A stretch of DNA of 20,688 bases, taken from positions 1 through 20,688 of IMG/VR virus record IMGVR_UViG_3300027747_001654. One strand, written 5' to 3'. Position numbers and translations under genes: made by a program. Origin of the DNA: a virus. The notes below the pieces were generated by a model. It was not told the origin of the DNA and made no database searches. It saw only the letters and a list, made by a program, of their open reading frames with translations. Numbering within the stretch: position 1 is the first letter of the stretch; the number at the start of each line of letters is the position of its first letter. Shown piece by piece: positions 8,453-15,208 of this stretch.

Positions 8453-8838
8453 CCCAATGCTTGATTTAATGCCTCACGGCGTTTCTTGCAAGCTGTGCAA
8501 CCTTTAGCGCGTTGTTCAAGGTTGGGATTAATACCAAGACTTGAGGCAACGCGATCTCCCAAATTCGCAAAGCGGTGAATTACATTAGCAACTTTGTCTC
8601 CAGCTTCCTTCCAGCAAAACTGACCAGGAATCCTTTCACAAATTTGCTGTTCGATAAGGTAGTCTAAATTATCTGGAACGGCAACATTATTATTCTTCAT
8701 GTCACTGGACACTTTATTGGAAAAACTTCTTCCAAAAACTGTTTCCATTCCATTAACACGATAAACATTTCCTTTATCGTCGCTATATTCATACCAGAGT
8801 CCACTTGGGATCGGGCCGTTGCGGTCTTTTAATCTCAT
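8449..8838 (-). CDS. Conserved small phage protein with C-terminal CxxC
   Basis: 129 residues from the preferred start MRLKDRNGPIPSGLWYEY (ATG 8838-8836), which has GGAG at a good distance upstream. A longer frame begins at TTG 8850. Aromatic N-terminal part (WYEYSDDKGNVYRVNGMETV), then a helical middle, and an ending GCTACKKRREALNQALG. The C-x2-C-KKRREALN tail recurs in many small phage proteins and probably binds zinc or an iron-sulphur site. As first gene of the head operon, divergent from the terminase, it may be a head-assembly or regulatory factor. Function unknown. Confidence 0.8.
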   Translation of the reverse strand: MRLKDRNGPIPSGLWYEYSDDKGNVYRVNGMETVFGRSFSNKVSSDMKNNNVAVPDNLDYLIEQQICERIPGQFCWKEAGDKVANVIHRFANLGDRVASSLGINPNLEQRAKGCTACKKRREALNQALG

Positions 8839-8893
8839 AGGTTGCTCCAATGACTTGCCTTTTTTTTAAATCTTTGTCAATAGTTCATATTAC

Positions 8894-10819
8894 ATGGACT
8901 ACAAAGGATTTTGCTTGGATGCACCCCAAGATACAGATTATGGTATTGAGGCATTTCAAAGTCTTCCCCAATTTATTAGGGAATTAACTGCCTATCGTAT
9001 TACCCGTGGTGAGTTCGGTAGGCGCGAAAGGATCAAGTTAGGGATAAAACTTGAGAATACTACCCTCAAGAATCCTGCACAGCACATGGTAAACTGCTTC
9101 AATCTCATTTATGGAGATGAGGTTTTGCTCCAATCCCAAGGAATCGCCAACAATTATGCCTTGGATATTATTGATTTGTTCTGCAATGAGAATGATTGGG
9201 GTATAGCAGGGTGTGCTTCTAGCGGTAAGACCTTCTCGGTAGCTGCTTGTATCGTGATTGATTGGCTTTGCGCCCCCGATTGTACCTCAACCTATGTGGC
9301 TTCTACCTCATTGGATGCTTCTGAAGACCGTCTTTGGGGTAAAGTTTGTACCCTGTATCGTATTGCCATGAGGAATCTACAAGCAAAATATGGTAGCGTA
9401 GCTGCCATTGGAAACCTTGTGGAATACCGAAGGATGATTGTTTTTGAGTCCATTGATACCCGTGATACGGAGCGAGACTACACGAATGCCATTAAAGCTC
9501 TAGCATTCCCCCGTGGAGGCGAGGGCAAGCGGTCTGTGGAGAATACAAGGGGTCGTAAGAACGCGAGGATGCGCCTATTTCTCGACGAATTGGCAGAAAT
9601 GGATCTGTACGCACTGGATACCCGTGTGAACCTTGGAGCCAATCCTGACTTCATCTTTGGCGGTATGGCAAATCCGTCAAATACTGCCAATAACCCACAT
9701 ACGGAGCTTTGTCAGCCAGATGATGTATTGGAATGGGATGCTGTAACCCGTTATACCAAGCAATGGAAGACCCGTACTGGTGTTGCGTTGCATCTTTCGG
9801 GTGAGGATAGCCCTAATTTCCAAAAGCCTGACGCTGAAATCCCCCCGTTTGATAGGTTTTTGACGATTCAAGGCGAGGCTGCAACCCTTAAACGCTGTTA
9901 TGGCAACAAGAATGCCCTTGAATACTGGCGAAATGTCTACGGATGGTGGCCTGATAGCTCCGTTGAGCTTACGATCTTTTCAAAACAGTTCATTACCAAC
10001 TGCGATATAGCTTGGGAACCTCGCTGGAGCGCAAGAACCAAGGTCGTTTGTGGCTTTGACCCTGCATTTACGGCAGGAGGAGATAGGTGTGCTGCTACTT
10101 TTTGCCGTTTTGGAGCGAATGATACTGGTAGAAACCTTGGATTCTACCTTGGAACCCGTGAATATACCTCTTCTGTGGGAGAAGTCTTTGAAGAAAGCAT
10201 TGCAATTCAAGTGGTTCGGGACTGCTTGGAGTTTGGAGTGCATCCCAGGGACTTTGGTTTGGACATATCTGGTGATGGCGGCAAGATGATGAGGGCAATT
10301 ATCATTGAGTGGAGCAAGAATCACCCCGATGCAATGTATGTTTTCCCTATCTCCTCTATGGGGCCGCCAACAGATCGTAAAATTTCCAATCTTGATACCC
10401 GTACTTGCAAGGAGGCGTATGACAGGCTGGTTACGGAATACTGGTTTGCCGTCCATACTGCTTTCTCTACCCGTTCCTTGGTTGGCATCAGCCTCAATGA
10501 CCATGCCGCAATGGTATCGGAGTTGTGCAGTCGTCTTTATACCCACAAGGGAAGGAAGGTAGCAGTCGAGAAGAAGTCTGACATGAAGCAGCGCATCAAG
10601 AAGTCTCCCGATTTGGCTGACTCCATGACCTATGCCGTTCAGATGCTCCGCAGGGCTGGACTAGAATTCAACTTTGAGGAAGAGGCTGAATCGCTGGACA
10701 TCCAAGAGATTCAAGATTGGGAGAACAGGCTGATCAAGAACCGTGGTAACAAAGAAAGCCCAGATAGTGATGATGACATGAGCTACGCTGGAACAACCCC
10801 AGATGAAGACGGTTTTTGA
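8894..10819 (+). CDS. terL: Terminase large subunit
   Basis: 641 residues, starting MDYKGFCLDAPQDTDYG. The ATPase domain has a Walker A motif GCASSGKT (106-113) and Walker B RLFLDE (227-232, with D231/E232). A motif GGMANPSN at about 256-263 fits the coupling segment. The RNase H-like nuclease domain has acidic residues in CGFDP (D389), GLDISGDG (D457) and SPDLADS (D573/D576). It cuts and pumps the concatemeric DNA into the head through the portal encoded opposite. The last 50 residues are an acidic tail after the nuclease fold. The start has no Shine-Dalgarno, and the next gene (HNH) begins at or after its stop. The small subunit gene is about 6 kb away on the other strand, an unusual arrangement. 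Confidence 0.96.
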   Translation: MDYKGFCLDAPQDTDYGIEAFQSLPQFIRELTAYRITRGEFGRRERIKLGIKLENTTLKNPAQHMVNCFNLIYGDEVLLQSQGIANNYALDIIDLFCNENDWGIAGCASSGKTFSVAACIVIDWLCAPDCTSTYVASTSLDASEDRLWGKVCTLYRIAMRNLQAKYGSVAAIGNLVEYRRMIVFESIDTRDTERDYTNAIKALAFPRGGEGKRSVENTRGRKNARMRLFLDELAEMDLYALDTRVNLGANPDFIFGGMANPSNTANNPHTELCQPDDVLEWDAVTRYTKQWKTRTGVALHLSGEDSPNFQKPDAEIPPFDRFLTIQGEAATLKRCYGNKNALEYWRNVYGWWPDSSVELTIFSKQFITNCDIAWEPRWSARTKVVCGFDPAFTAGGDRCAATFCRFGANDTGRNLGFYLGTREYTSSVGEVFEESIAIQVVRDCLEFGVHPRDFGLDISGDGGKMMRAIIIEWSKNHPDAMYVFPISSMGPPTDRKISNLDTRTCKEAYDRLVTEYWFAVHTAFSTRSLVGISLNDHAAMVSELCSRLYTHKGRKVAVEKKSDMKQRIKKSPDLADSMTYAVQMLRRAGLEFNFEEEAESLDIQEIQDWENRLIKNRGNKESPDSDDDMSYAGTTPDEDGF

Positions 10820-10856
10820 TGTTGACAAAGATGGACAATTACCACAATTTGGCATT

Positions 10857-11405
10857 ATGTTAATTTCTTGCAGAACTTGCCAAGCCATATTTTCTACTTC
10901 TGATAAAAGAAGAAAATATTGTTGTTATCCATGTGCAAAACCAAACACTCCAGAATTTTGTCTTTGGAGAAAAGTTGATAAATCTAATTTAAATGGATGT
11001 TGGATTTATACAGGCCATAAAGACAAGGATGGCTATGGAAGATGTAATTACAACAGAAAATTTGATAAAGCTCATAGAGTTGCTTGGATTGTAACGCATG
11101 GAGAAATCCCAAAAGGAATTAGTGTATGCCATAAATGTGATAATCCTCCTTGCTGTAATCCAGATCATTTATTTTTAGGAACAACAAAACAGAACATTTG
11201 GGACTGTTGTATAAAAGAAAGACGCTCACAAAGAAGGCCAAGGTCAATTCAAGACCCAGAAATTGTTTATCAAATTAGAGAAGATTTTGATTCTAAAAAA
11301 TACAGGATGAAATTTCTTGAAGAAAAATATAAATTGTCAAACTCTGTTATACGAAATATTGGAAGGCGTTTGTCTTGGGCATATCTTCCAGAAAAGATTG
11401 CTTGA
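10857..11405 (+). CDS. HNH endonuclease with N-terminal zinc ribbon
   Basis: 182 residues from the preferred start MLISCRTCQAIFSTSDKRR (ATG 10857), which matches the usual beginning of this family. An in-frame ATG at 10803, overlapping the terminase stop, would add 18 residues. A zinc ribbon CRTC ... CCYPC is followed by an HNH_3-type nuclease: WRKVD, GCWIYTGHKDKDGYGR, then CHKCDNPPCCNPDHLFLGT, and a C-terminal helix-turn-helix-like tail. It is AT-rich and Lys/Ile-rich compared with terL. It seems to be a mobile gene inserted just after terL. A similar short sequence (GACGGYTTTTTGAT-like) marks both sides, at 10808 and 11404. Confidence 0.93.
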   Translation: MLISCRTCQAIFSTSDKRRKYCCYPCAKPNTPEFCLWRKVDKSNLNGCWIYTGHKDKDGYGRCNYNRKFDKAHRVAWIVTHGEIPKGISVCHKCDNPPCCNPDHLFLGTTKQNIWDCCIKERRSQRRPRSIQDPEIVYQIREDFDSKKYRMKFLEEKYKLSNSVIRNIGRRLSWAYLPEKIA

Positions 11406-11628
11406 CGGCTTTTTGATTCTACCCCATAGTCTCCTCATTCTGAATGATGAAGCATTTAGAGCTAAAGATTTTCTGACCCCAGAAGACCCGCTGTTGTGCT
11501 TCATCGCTTCAGCGGGTCTGCCTTTTGAGGGATACTCGCAAGAATTGAGGATGGGTGTGAATGCGTACCACATGATCCAAGAACTCGGCTTTGGAGAATC
11601 AAAACTCCTTACCCGTAGCGAGAGATGA
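11404..11628 (+). pseudogene. Displaced 3' fragment of an interrupted gene
   Basis: The frame DGFLILPHSLL ... GFGESKLLTRSER is open over 75 codons directly after the HNH gene, ends in TGA at 11626-11628, and has codon usage like terL (for example ACC CGT). It lacks a suitable start: the longest frame begins inside the HNH gene in another phase. It begins with DGF, the same three residues that end the terminase, with one base difference in the run of T. This is what would be left if the HNH element had been inserted at the end of terL or the start of the next gene. An alternative is a short gene with an unusual start (CTG/TTG/ATT). A 10-bp hairpin (11484-11519) lies inside it. Confidence 0.4.
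11484..11519 (+). repeat. 10-bp perfect inverted repeat
   Basis: AGACCCGCTG (11484-11493) and CAGCGGGTCT (11510-11519) are exact inverse complements around a 16-base loop. GCCTTTTG follows, which is only a weak T-run. It may terminate or slow transcription from terL, or be chance within a decaying reading frame. Confidence 0.4.
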
Positions 11629-11769
11629 GAAGAAGCGAACAGCATTCAGCAATGCGGAGTGTTGTGGTTTCTTTTCTTTACTCTTTCCTTTCTCACATGG
11701 GTGGGGGGATCAGGGGGGTGTTTCCTTTCTGCTTTGCTTTTCTTTTCTAGCTGCTTACTTTAGCTCTAA

Positions 11770-11943
11770 ATGAAGCAACTGCTTAAACAGATCATTGGAC
11801 TTCTAGCCTATCTCAATGGCTTTTGTCCTTTCTGTTACCATGCAATAAAGTCTTGCAGTACCCATAGCTGCCATGTATGCAGCGTAGCAAGTCTGATCAA
11901 GCCGAAAGACATTTGGCGCAGATTCATTACCAGTAAAAAATAA
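11770..11943 (+). CDS. Small Cys/His-rich protein (zinc-binding candidate)
   Basis: 57 residues, starting MKQLLKQIIGLLAYLNGF. Residues 19-37 hold a dense metal-ligand cluster, CPFCYHAIKSCSTHSCHVC, followed by a basic tail (KPKDIWRRFITSKK). The N-terminal 17 residues form a hydrophobic helix. It lies 14 bases before the next gene. It may bind zinc as a mini zinc finger. Too short for family assignment, but the Cys/His density argues against chance. Confidence 0.6.
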   Translation: MKQLLKQIIGLLAYLNGFCPFCYHAIKSCSTHSCHVCSVASLIKPKDIWRRFITSKK

Positions 11944-11957
11944 AATACCTACTAAAG

Positions 11958-12140
11958 ATGAAATCAAAAAGCGGCATCCACATCAAAGAATCCCACAAGG
12001 GTCGTTTCACTGCCATCAAGAAAAAAACTGGAAAGACAACTGAACAACTCAAACACTCCAAGTCTCCAGCAGTTCGCAAGATGGCAACTTTTGCAGCCAA
12101 TGCTGCCAAGTGGAAACATACTGGAAGCAAGAGCAAATAA
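11958..12140 (+). CDS. Small basic conserved phage protein
   Basis: 60 residues, MKSKSGIHIKESHKGRFTAI, very rich in Lys. It has the recognisable signature IHIKxSHKGxFTAxxKKxG at the start and VRKMATFAANAAKWKH towards the end. Small proteins ending in an NFAxNAxKWKH-like motif are widespread in phages and giant viruses and remain uncharacterised. The charge suggests nucleic-acid contact or a minor virion component. It ends one base before the next start, so the two are co-translated. Confidence 0.88.
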   Translation: MKSKSGIHIKESHKGRFTAIKKKTGKTTEQLKHSKSPAVRKMATFAANAAKWKHTGSKSK

Positions 12141-12141
12141 A

Positions 12142-12459
12142 ATGACCCCACAAGAAGACGCTGAAGAAATTTGGAGTGACGCTTCCATTTCTGGCATAGA
12201 AAAATACATTGCTGGGAGCCAAGAACACAGAACTCAATTCTGGACTGCTGGAGCAGGATGGTATGCCAAGAACCTCAAGGATGAGCAGCTTGATCTGATC
12301 AGTTACCTTTACCACTTGAACAAAAGAATCTCCATTTGTAAAAGCCTCGCAAAGATGATGGAAGACGAAGAGGTTTCTTTGAGGGATGCAGCAAAGCTGC
12401 TTAAAACATTGATGTCAGACAACCCTCCAGAGAAGCTATCAAGAACCTCCAATGATTAA
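12142..12459 (+). CDS. Hypothetical helical protein
   Basis: 105 residues from MTPQEDAEEIWSD. The frame is open upstream into the previous gene, but this Met is right after that gene's stop (12138-12140). All-alpha looking, with a central YAKNLKDEQLDLISYLYHL helix and a basic/Pro tail. Its end overlaps the phosphoesterase start by 8 bases. No recognised family; translational coupling suggests a shared function with the next gene. Confidence 0.78.
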   Translation: MTPQEDAEEIWSDASISGIEKYIAGSQEHRTQFWTAGAGWYAKNLKDEQLDLISYLYHLNKRISICKSLAKMMEDEEVSLRDAAKLLKTLMSDNPPEKLSRTSND

Positions 12460-13252
12460 ACAAAAAAACCCCGTTGGTGCTGTAGTAATCTCTGACCTCC
12501 ATTGCGGATCAGATGTTGGTCTTTGGCCTGATAATCACATTACCTCCACTGGTAATAAAATCGGCATTGGAAATAATCTCCATCAACAGTGGCTTTGGCA
12601 GTGCTGGCAGGATAAAGATGAGGTCATCAAGAATCACTTTGGAAATGATCCATTTGTTCTCATCGTCAACGGTGATTGTATTGAGGGCCGTCATCATGGC
12701 TCTAGCGAGGTTGTTACTGCCTTGAACTACGATCATACCCTTGCGGCAATCGAATGCCTTCTACCCCTATCCACGAAGGCTAGTGCTACCTACATGACTG
12801 CTGGTACGGAGTGCCATGTCAGTGATTGGGAAAAAATGATTGCCAATGAGATCCATGCAAAATGGCTAGGCAACAAGGGGCTTTTAGAATTTAATGGTGT
12901 CCTCATGGATGTTGCTCACCATATGCCAACCAGTTCTAGGGCATATTTGGAGGCAGGAGCCATGTCCATAACGATGGGGAATGCCAGACAGAATTACTCC
13001 CGTGTAGGCCACAGGGTTCCAAGAGTTTATCTACGAGGCCATAGGCACACGGGGGGAATCTTTAATGATGGATCTGGAATCTTCATGGTGACTCCAGCTT
13101 GGCAGTTGCTTACCCGATATGCCCACAAGGTTGTAGGGGACAGCATTTGTAGACCTGGCTTTGGGATTCTTGATTGGCGTGGAAATGGAGTAGGCGAATT
13201 ACCAGCAACCAAAATGCACATCTATGAACCAACCGAAACTAAACCCTTCTGA
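12452..13252 (+). CDS. Calcineurin-like metallophosphoesterase
   Basis: 266 residues, starting MIKQKNPVGAVVISDLH. The five signature blocks of this superfamily are visible: SDLHCG (D15, H17), VNGDCIEG (D75), GTECH (118-122, in place of the usual GNHE/D), DVAHH (H156/H157) and GHRHTGG (196-202). It would hydrolyse phosphomonoesters or phosphodiesters with two bound metal ions. In phages such enzymes act on nucleotides or DNA ends, but the substrate cannot be read here. The third block has Thr-Glu-Cys before His where Asn is usual, so activity may be altered. The gene overlaps both neighbours. Confidence 0.9.
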   Translation: MIKQKNPVGAVVISDLHCGSDVGLWPDNHITSTGNKIGIGNNLHQQWLWQCWQDKDEVIKNHFGNDPFVLIVNGDCIEGRHHGSSEVVTALNYDHTLAAIECLLPLSTKASATYMTAGTECHVSDWEKMIANEIHAKWLGNKGLLEFNGVLMDVAHHMPTSSRAYLEAGAMSITMGNARQNYSRVGHRVPRVYLRGHRHTGGIFNDGSGIFMVTPAWQLLTRYAHKVVGDSICRPGFGILDWRGNGVGELPATKMHIYEPTETKPF

Positions 13253-13496
13253 AGCTGACCTTATCGCATCAATTGAAGAAGCAAAGAGATACAGAAAGGC
13301 GATCCTAAACCGTGAGGATGATACGATTGGATGGCACAGACGGGACAAGATATTGGAGTTTATCGGTCTCCACAAAAGCTCTGGATCAAAATACATCAAT
13401 AAAGCCGTTAAAGATGGAAGGCTTGAGGCAAAACAATTTATAATTAAAATTGGTAATAGCGGTCAAAGGGTCTGGCTCTATAGACTACCAGAATAA
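13224..13496 (+). CDS. Small winged-helix-like protein
   Basis: 90 residues, starting MNQPKLNPSEADLIASIEE. Helix-rich N-terminal half, then GSKYINKAVKDGRLEAKQF with a two-strand tail (FIIKIGNSGQRVWLYRL). This order, helix-turn-helix followed by a beta-wing, is typical of small DNA-binding or transcription-regulating proteins, but the match is by fold impression only. It overlaps the phosphoesterase by 29 bases. The same strong overlap on both ends of this set suggests an operon. Confidence 0.7.
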   Translation: MNQPKLNPSEADLIASIEEAKRYRKAILNREDDTIGWHRRDKILEFIGLHKSSGSKYINKAVKDGRLEAKQFIIKIGNSGQRVWLYRLPE

Positions 13497-13497
13497 G

Positions 13498-13749
13498 ATG
13501 AAATTACCCGCCCGTATTAAACTTGAAGAAAGGAAATTGGGTAGGGAGAAAGCTCATGGATTAGCCCATAATGGAGAAGACAGGATAGAAGTAGATCCTT
13601 CCCAATCATCCAAGATGAGGCTTGATACAGTTTTGCATGAGGGGATACACATCCTTGACCCTAACCTTTCAGAGTTGAAAGTAAGAGCCTATGCCAATCG
13701 GCTATCTGCACTTCTTTGGAAAGACAGATGGCGCAGGATTGAGAAATGA
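13498..13749 (+). CDS. Minimal HExxH metalloprotein (zincin-like)
   Basis: 83 residues from MKLPARIKLEERKLG (ATG 13498), one base after the previous stop; a longer frame starts upstream within that gene. It carries an exact HEGIH (HExxH) motif in VLHEGIHIL at about residues 43-51, the zinc site of zincin-type peptidases, preceded by a strand and followed by LDPNLSELKVRAYANR. Such very short HExxH proteins occur in phages and may be minimal peptidases or metal-binding remnants. A third zinc ligand downstream (Glu at about residue 58, in SELKVRAYANR) is possible. Converges with the next gene with no gap. Confidence 0.72.
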   Translation: MKLPARIKLEERKLGREKAHGLAHNGEDRIEVDPSQSSKMRLDTVLHEGIHILDPNLSELKVRAYANRLSALLWKDRWRRIEK

Positions 13750-13944
13750 TTAGGCGTATTCTAAAACATTCTTTGAATGATGAGCAATAAGCTGAAGGAT
13801 TGCTTTCCCTTCATCGGTAGCCACATGACCCGATCCTTGGCACTTCCAGCAGGGTTCCCCCTGGCCTTCATCGTACCAATCGCGTCCTGTACCACCACAC
13901 TCATTGCACACTTTTTCAAGAGTGCTTGGATATATGTGTTTCAT
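13750..13944 (-). CDS. Small DnaJ-type zinc-finger protein
   Basis: 64 residues, starting MKHIYPSTLEKVC at ATG 13944; longer frames begin upstream with a less plausible start. It has two CxxCxGxG-type clusters, CNECGGTGRD and CWKCQGSGH, as in the DnaJ cysteine-rich domain, with an intervening acidic linker. A helical tail follows. The leader has a run of six G (minus strand) before GTTGTATG, acting as a weak ribosome site. Function unknown, probably a zinc-binding accessory factor. Convergent with the zincin gene. Confidence 0.8.
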   Translation of the reverse strand: MKHIYPSTLEKVCNECGGTGRDWYDEGQGEPCWKCQGSGHVATDEGKAILQLIAHHSKNVLEYA

Positions 13945-14001
13945 ACAACCCCCCGTATAGCGTGAAATTTTTTTATAGCAAGATATATTTTTAACTATTT
14001 T

Positions 14002-14223
14002 ATGGATACAAAAGAAGCATTGAAGATGGCAAAGGATCTTGCACTCAAGGGAGAGGAATATAGCTTCCACTTGAAGGACATGACTCCAAATGATTGCTTG
14101 ATGATTAAGCACTTTGTTTTAAGATTGCCAGAGGAGCTTGCCTTGAAGACCATCTACGGGAAGGCTGTCTGGAAAGACAGGGTAAATGTACCAAGGGGCA
14201 GGGGAAGACCAACAAAAAAGTGA
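14002..14223 (+). CDS. Small protein with C-terminal AT-hook
   Basis: 73 residues, starting MDTKEALKMAKDLALKGEEY. It is acidic and helical in the first 50 residues. The C-terminus PRGRGRPTKK is a textbook AT-hook core (R-G-R-P flanked by basic residues) that would bind the minor groove of AT-rich DNA. The gene is divergent from 13944, and the 57-base gap holds ATATATTTTTAAC, also found at 15170. A DNA-binding role is inferred; the family is not recognised. Confidence 0.78.
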   Translation: MDTKEALKMAKDLALKGEEYSFHLKDMTPNDCLMIKHFVLRLPEELALKTIYGKAVWKDRVNVPRGRGRPTKK

Positions 14224-14269
14224 CTTTGAATAGATTATGTAATCGTCATTACTCTGTTAATTTGATATA

Positions 14270-14401
14270 ATGGATAAAAAAAAGAAATTAGGGCCAAGCA
14301 AGGGAACGCATAAATGCCCATCCTGTGGTAGTGAGTGCAAACCTCACCAATGTAACTCCTGTAGGGACAGGATGGCAGATGTCCATAGAAGGATGAAATG
14401 A
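14270..14401 (+). CDS. Very small zinc-ribbon protein
   Basis: 43 residues, starting MDKKKKLGPSKGTHKCPSCG. It carries two Cys pairs, CPSCGSEC and CNSC, plus a basic ending (RDRMADVHRRMK). The motif order CxxC ... CxxC in a Lys-rich context fits a zinc ribbon for nucleic acid or protein contact. It lies five bases before the tRNA gene and may be co-transcribed with it. Small size limits confidence. Confidence 0.65.
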   Translation: MDKKKKLGPSKGTHKCPSCGSECKPHQCNSCRDRMADVHRRMK

Positions 14402-14406
14402 CTTTT

Positions 14407-14480
14407 TACCGATTGGTGTAATGGTAGCACAGGGTACTTTGACTGCCCTAGTTATGGTTCAAGTCCATAATCGGTAGCCA
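14407..14480 (+). tRNA. tRNA-Gln (anticodon UUG), CCA encoded
   Basis: A full cloverleaf can be drawn. Acceptor stem TACCGAT/ATCGGTA (14407-14413 with 14470-14476); D stem GTGT/GCAC with one G.T; anticodon stem GGGTA/TGCCC with loop CTTTGAC; T stem TATGG/CCATA with TTCAAGT loop. The 3' end is G73 followed by CCA (14478-14480). The anticodon at 14439-14441 is TTG, reading CAA. U1-A72 and G73 are identity features of glutamine tRNA. No intron. It supplies Gln decoding for the phage, whose proteins include a Gln-rich portal tail. Confidence 0.95.
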
Positions 14481-14706
14481 ATCCACAAAAGATTGCACAA
14501 ACAGAAAGGTTCTGTGGAGCTTTACAATTCCTTGACACTTGTTGGTAAATGAATAGGATTTGTAATATCGTGGGGATCTTCGGTGAACCACTGCCCCAAG
14601 GACACGCCGAAAGGACTCTGCGGGTGCTTATAATCGGGGGGGGAATGGAGGGGCATCTGGAAATCTCTGGGTGTAGCGACCTTGACCCCTTCCGACCACT
14701 TTTAAA
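14481..14706 (+). other. Non-coding stretch after tRNA, possible structured RNA
   Basis: I see no gene here. Just after the tRNA is a 6-bp hairpin ACAGAA-AGG-TTCTGT (14501-14515). A TTGACA / TAGGAT pair with 16-base spacing (14532-14559) could be a promoter. Downstream, G-rich and C-rich blocks can pair, for example TGGGG with CCCCA. An eight-G run (14636-14643) is followed by further G pairs. This could encode a small RNA or a 5' leader for the gene at 14707. No known RNA family is recognised. Confidence 0.3.
14532..14559 (+). promoter_or_regulatory. Candidate sigma-70 promoter
   Basis: TTGACA (14532-14537) with a 16-base spacer and TAGGAT (14554-14559). The -35 is exact, the -10 matches four of six. 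It would start transcription near 14566 and drive the following coiled-coil genes. Confidence 0.4.
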
Positions 14707-14970
14707 ATGAACACAAACGACACACCACGCACAGATGCCGTTCGTAAGCAATGTCATCCCAATTTTCGGGAAGATGCTTTTGAACACTTATCGGAGTATT
14801 TGGAGTTGCAACTTGCGCACTCGCTTGCCAACCAAGTTGAGGCACAAGCCGAAGTCGCAAGGCTCCGTGAACTTTTGAACCGAGCGATTGAGATTGCGTT
14901 AATAGTCGCATACACGGACAGTCCTGCTTTATGGGAAGAACTTGACAAGATCAAATCTGAAATCAAATGA
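14707..14970 (+). CDS. TPRTDA-type small phage protein (coiled coil)
   Basis: 87 residues, starting MNTNDTPRTDAVRKQCHPNF. The TPRTDAxR opening is a familiar beginning of small phage proteins of unknown function. The middle is a helical/coiled-coil segment (VEAQAEVARLRELLNRAIEI), with an acidic end. It overlaps the next gene by the ATGA pattern (14967-14970), so both are coupled. Function unknown. Confidence 0.85.
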   Translation: MNTNDTPRTDAVRKQCHPNFREDAFEHLSEYLELQLAHSLANQVEAQAEVARLRELLNRAIEIALIVAYTDSPALWEELDKIKSEIK

Positions 14971-15152
14971 AACCAAACATGATCGATGATATTAGATCGT
15001 TGAGAATCAAATGCATCAACCTAGAATCCGAGATTTTGGTTCTAAAAAAAGAATTAGCGGAATCAGAGGTTGAAATTGAGAAGCTGAAATCATTGCGGCA
15101 CTATCATCACGAATCCTATTGCCGTAAATGCGGATTAACCGCATTAGAGTAA
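14967..15152 (+). CDS. Coiled-coil protein with C-terminal Cys pair
   Basis: 61 residues, starting MKPNMIDDIRSLRIKC. Residues 8-45 are a near-continuous heptad-like helix (ESEILVLKKELAESEVEIEK). The tail HYHHESYCRKCG is a possible His/Cys zinc site. The start overlaps the previous gene (4 bases). It is the last plus-strand gene before the convergent region. It likely dimerises; partner unknown. Confidence 0.78.
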   Translation: MKPNMIDDIRSLRIKCINLESEILVLKKELAESEVEIEKLKSLRHYHHESYCRKCGLTALE

Positions 15153-15186
15153 TCTGTTAATAAAACGGCTATATATTTTTAACACC

Positions 15187-15204
15187 TACCATCAAACGAT
15201 GGTA
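15187..15204. repeat. TACCATC / GATGGTA inverted repeat
   Basis: Perfect 7-bp inverted repeat with a 4-base loop (15187-15193 and 15198-15204). The half-site TACC is shared with the direct repeats at 15324-15379, so it may be part of the same protein-binding array. It lacks a T-run for a terminator. Confidence 0.4.
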
Positions 15205-15208
15205 AATG

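Noticed and set aside
9980-10546. Minus-strand frame inside terL
   Set aside because: It lies opposite clear terminase nuclease motifs and reads as low-quality protein.
10820-11405. Group I intron with an HNH gene inside terL
   Set aside because: The terminase is complete before the HNH gene and there is not enough sequence on either side for an intron core.
11699-11721. G-rich tract resembling a G-quadruplex
   Set aside because: Only three separate runs of three or more G with adequate loops can be formed, so a stable four-tract structure is not supported.
11591-11773. 60-residue hydrophobic frame overlapping the start of the 11770 gene
   Set aside because: Only a TTG start, inside another frame. 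The hydrophobic tail comes from a T-rich stretch. The ATGA overlap with the next gene is tempting but not enough.
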